Part shown: piece after piece, positions 52,579 through 52,597 of the stretch
How the letters are laid out: every line of letters starts with the position of its first letter
How positions within the stretch are numbered: position 1 is the stretch's first letter
Assembly (NCBI GenBank): GCA_029261895.1
Contig: JAJDAK010000092.1
Span: 1 to 52,597 of the forward strand
Length of the DNA: 52,597 bases
Direction: 5' to 3'
Origin: Deltaproteobacteria bacterium
GTDB lineage: Bacteria > Myxococcota_A > UBA9160 > SZUA-336
The notes under the pieces: model-generated
Told to the model about the DNA's origin: nothing
Databases searched by the model: none
The model's input: the letters and a program-made list of their open reading frames with translations, nothing else
Program-made: the position numbers and the translations under genes

Positions 52579-52597
52579 TCTCAAGCTGAGCTTGAGA
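52579..52597. repeat. Perfect palindrome at the right window edge
   Basis: TCTCAAGCTGAGCTTGAGA: 9-base arms around a single central G. The right arm ends at the last base of the window, so the true inverted repeat may extend further. As RNA or single-stranded DNA it could form a hairpin with a short loop. Its position right after the 29-bp array suggests a repeat-associated hairpin. Confidence 0.6.

Overview
The window is a dense, fully coding stretch of a Gram-negative bacterial chromosome. It carries flagellar stator genes, outer-membrane secretin machinery, lipoproteins, periplasmic c-type cytochromes and coenzyme-B12 enzymes. The combination of CheX/CheC-type phosphatases, an alternative complex III (ACIII), a MeaA-type mutase and an MSHA-type pilus suggests a free-living, respiring member of the old 'Deltaproteobacteria' grade (Myxococcota/Desulfobacterota/Binatota-like). 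That placement is inference from gene content; there is no rRNA or tRNA in the window to fix it.

Layout. (1) 1-222: AT-rich edge with one copy of a repeat that recurs as a tandem array at the right edge. (2) 223-1229: a CcmH-like haem-ligation protein and a divergent DUF309 protein. (3) 1226-4694 and 8570-14193: a motility/chemosensory block (cheX, motA, motB, cheY, a CheC/pseudo-receiver fusion; then cheR, cheB, cheY, cheW, cheA and a PilZ protein on the other strand). It is interrupted at 4738-8208 by a B12 module (MeaA-type acyl-CoA mutase, its GTPase chaperone MeaB, cobalamin adenosyltransferase) and by a small cysteine-rich metallothionein-like ORF. No chemoreceptor gene is present, so the array must take receptors from elsewhere. 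(4) 14373-15846: a urate-hydroxylase-like membrane protein, a separate cytochrome c lipoprotein, and a HisI-like cyclohydrolase with an altered metal site. (5) 16081-41613: a complete-looking MSHA pilus cluster in one direction (mshI, pilN-like, mshJ, K, L, M, N, E, G, pilin mshA, minor pilins mshC/D/O/P), ending in three giant tandem MshQ paralogues that make up almost a quarter of the window. (6) 48801-41610, opposite strand: the six-gene ACIII operon actABCDEF. (7) 48885-52471, same strand: a histidine phosphatase, an alpha/beta hydrolase and a CstA carbon-starvation transporter. (8) 52486-52597: a 29-bp x3 tandem repeat and a terminal palindrome.

How the parts fit. Stator, Che proteins and PilZ can set swimming, and the MSHA pilus with its MshQ tip candidates can set near-surface attachment. 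Cyclic-di-GMP is a plausible common signal: MshE has the MshEN N-terminal repeats, a PilZ protein sits beside cheA, and CheA itself carries two MshEN-like half-repeats between its HPt and dimerisation domains. Three chemosensory transcription units have FliA (sigma-28)-like promoter candidates. The genome is very compact: four of five convergent gene pairs overlap through a shared CTAG that supplies both TAG stops.

The most novel-looking items are the triplicated MshQ proteins with a repeated, propeller-like central module, the CheA linker, the CheC/pseudo-receiver fusion, the metal-site-altered HisI relative, and the flanking repeat family.
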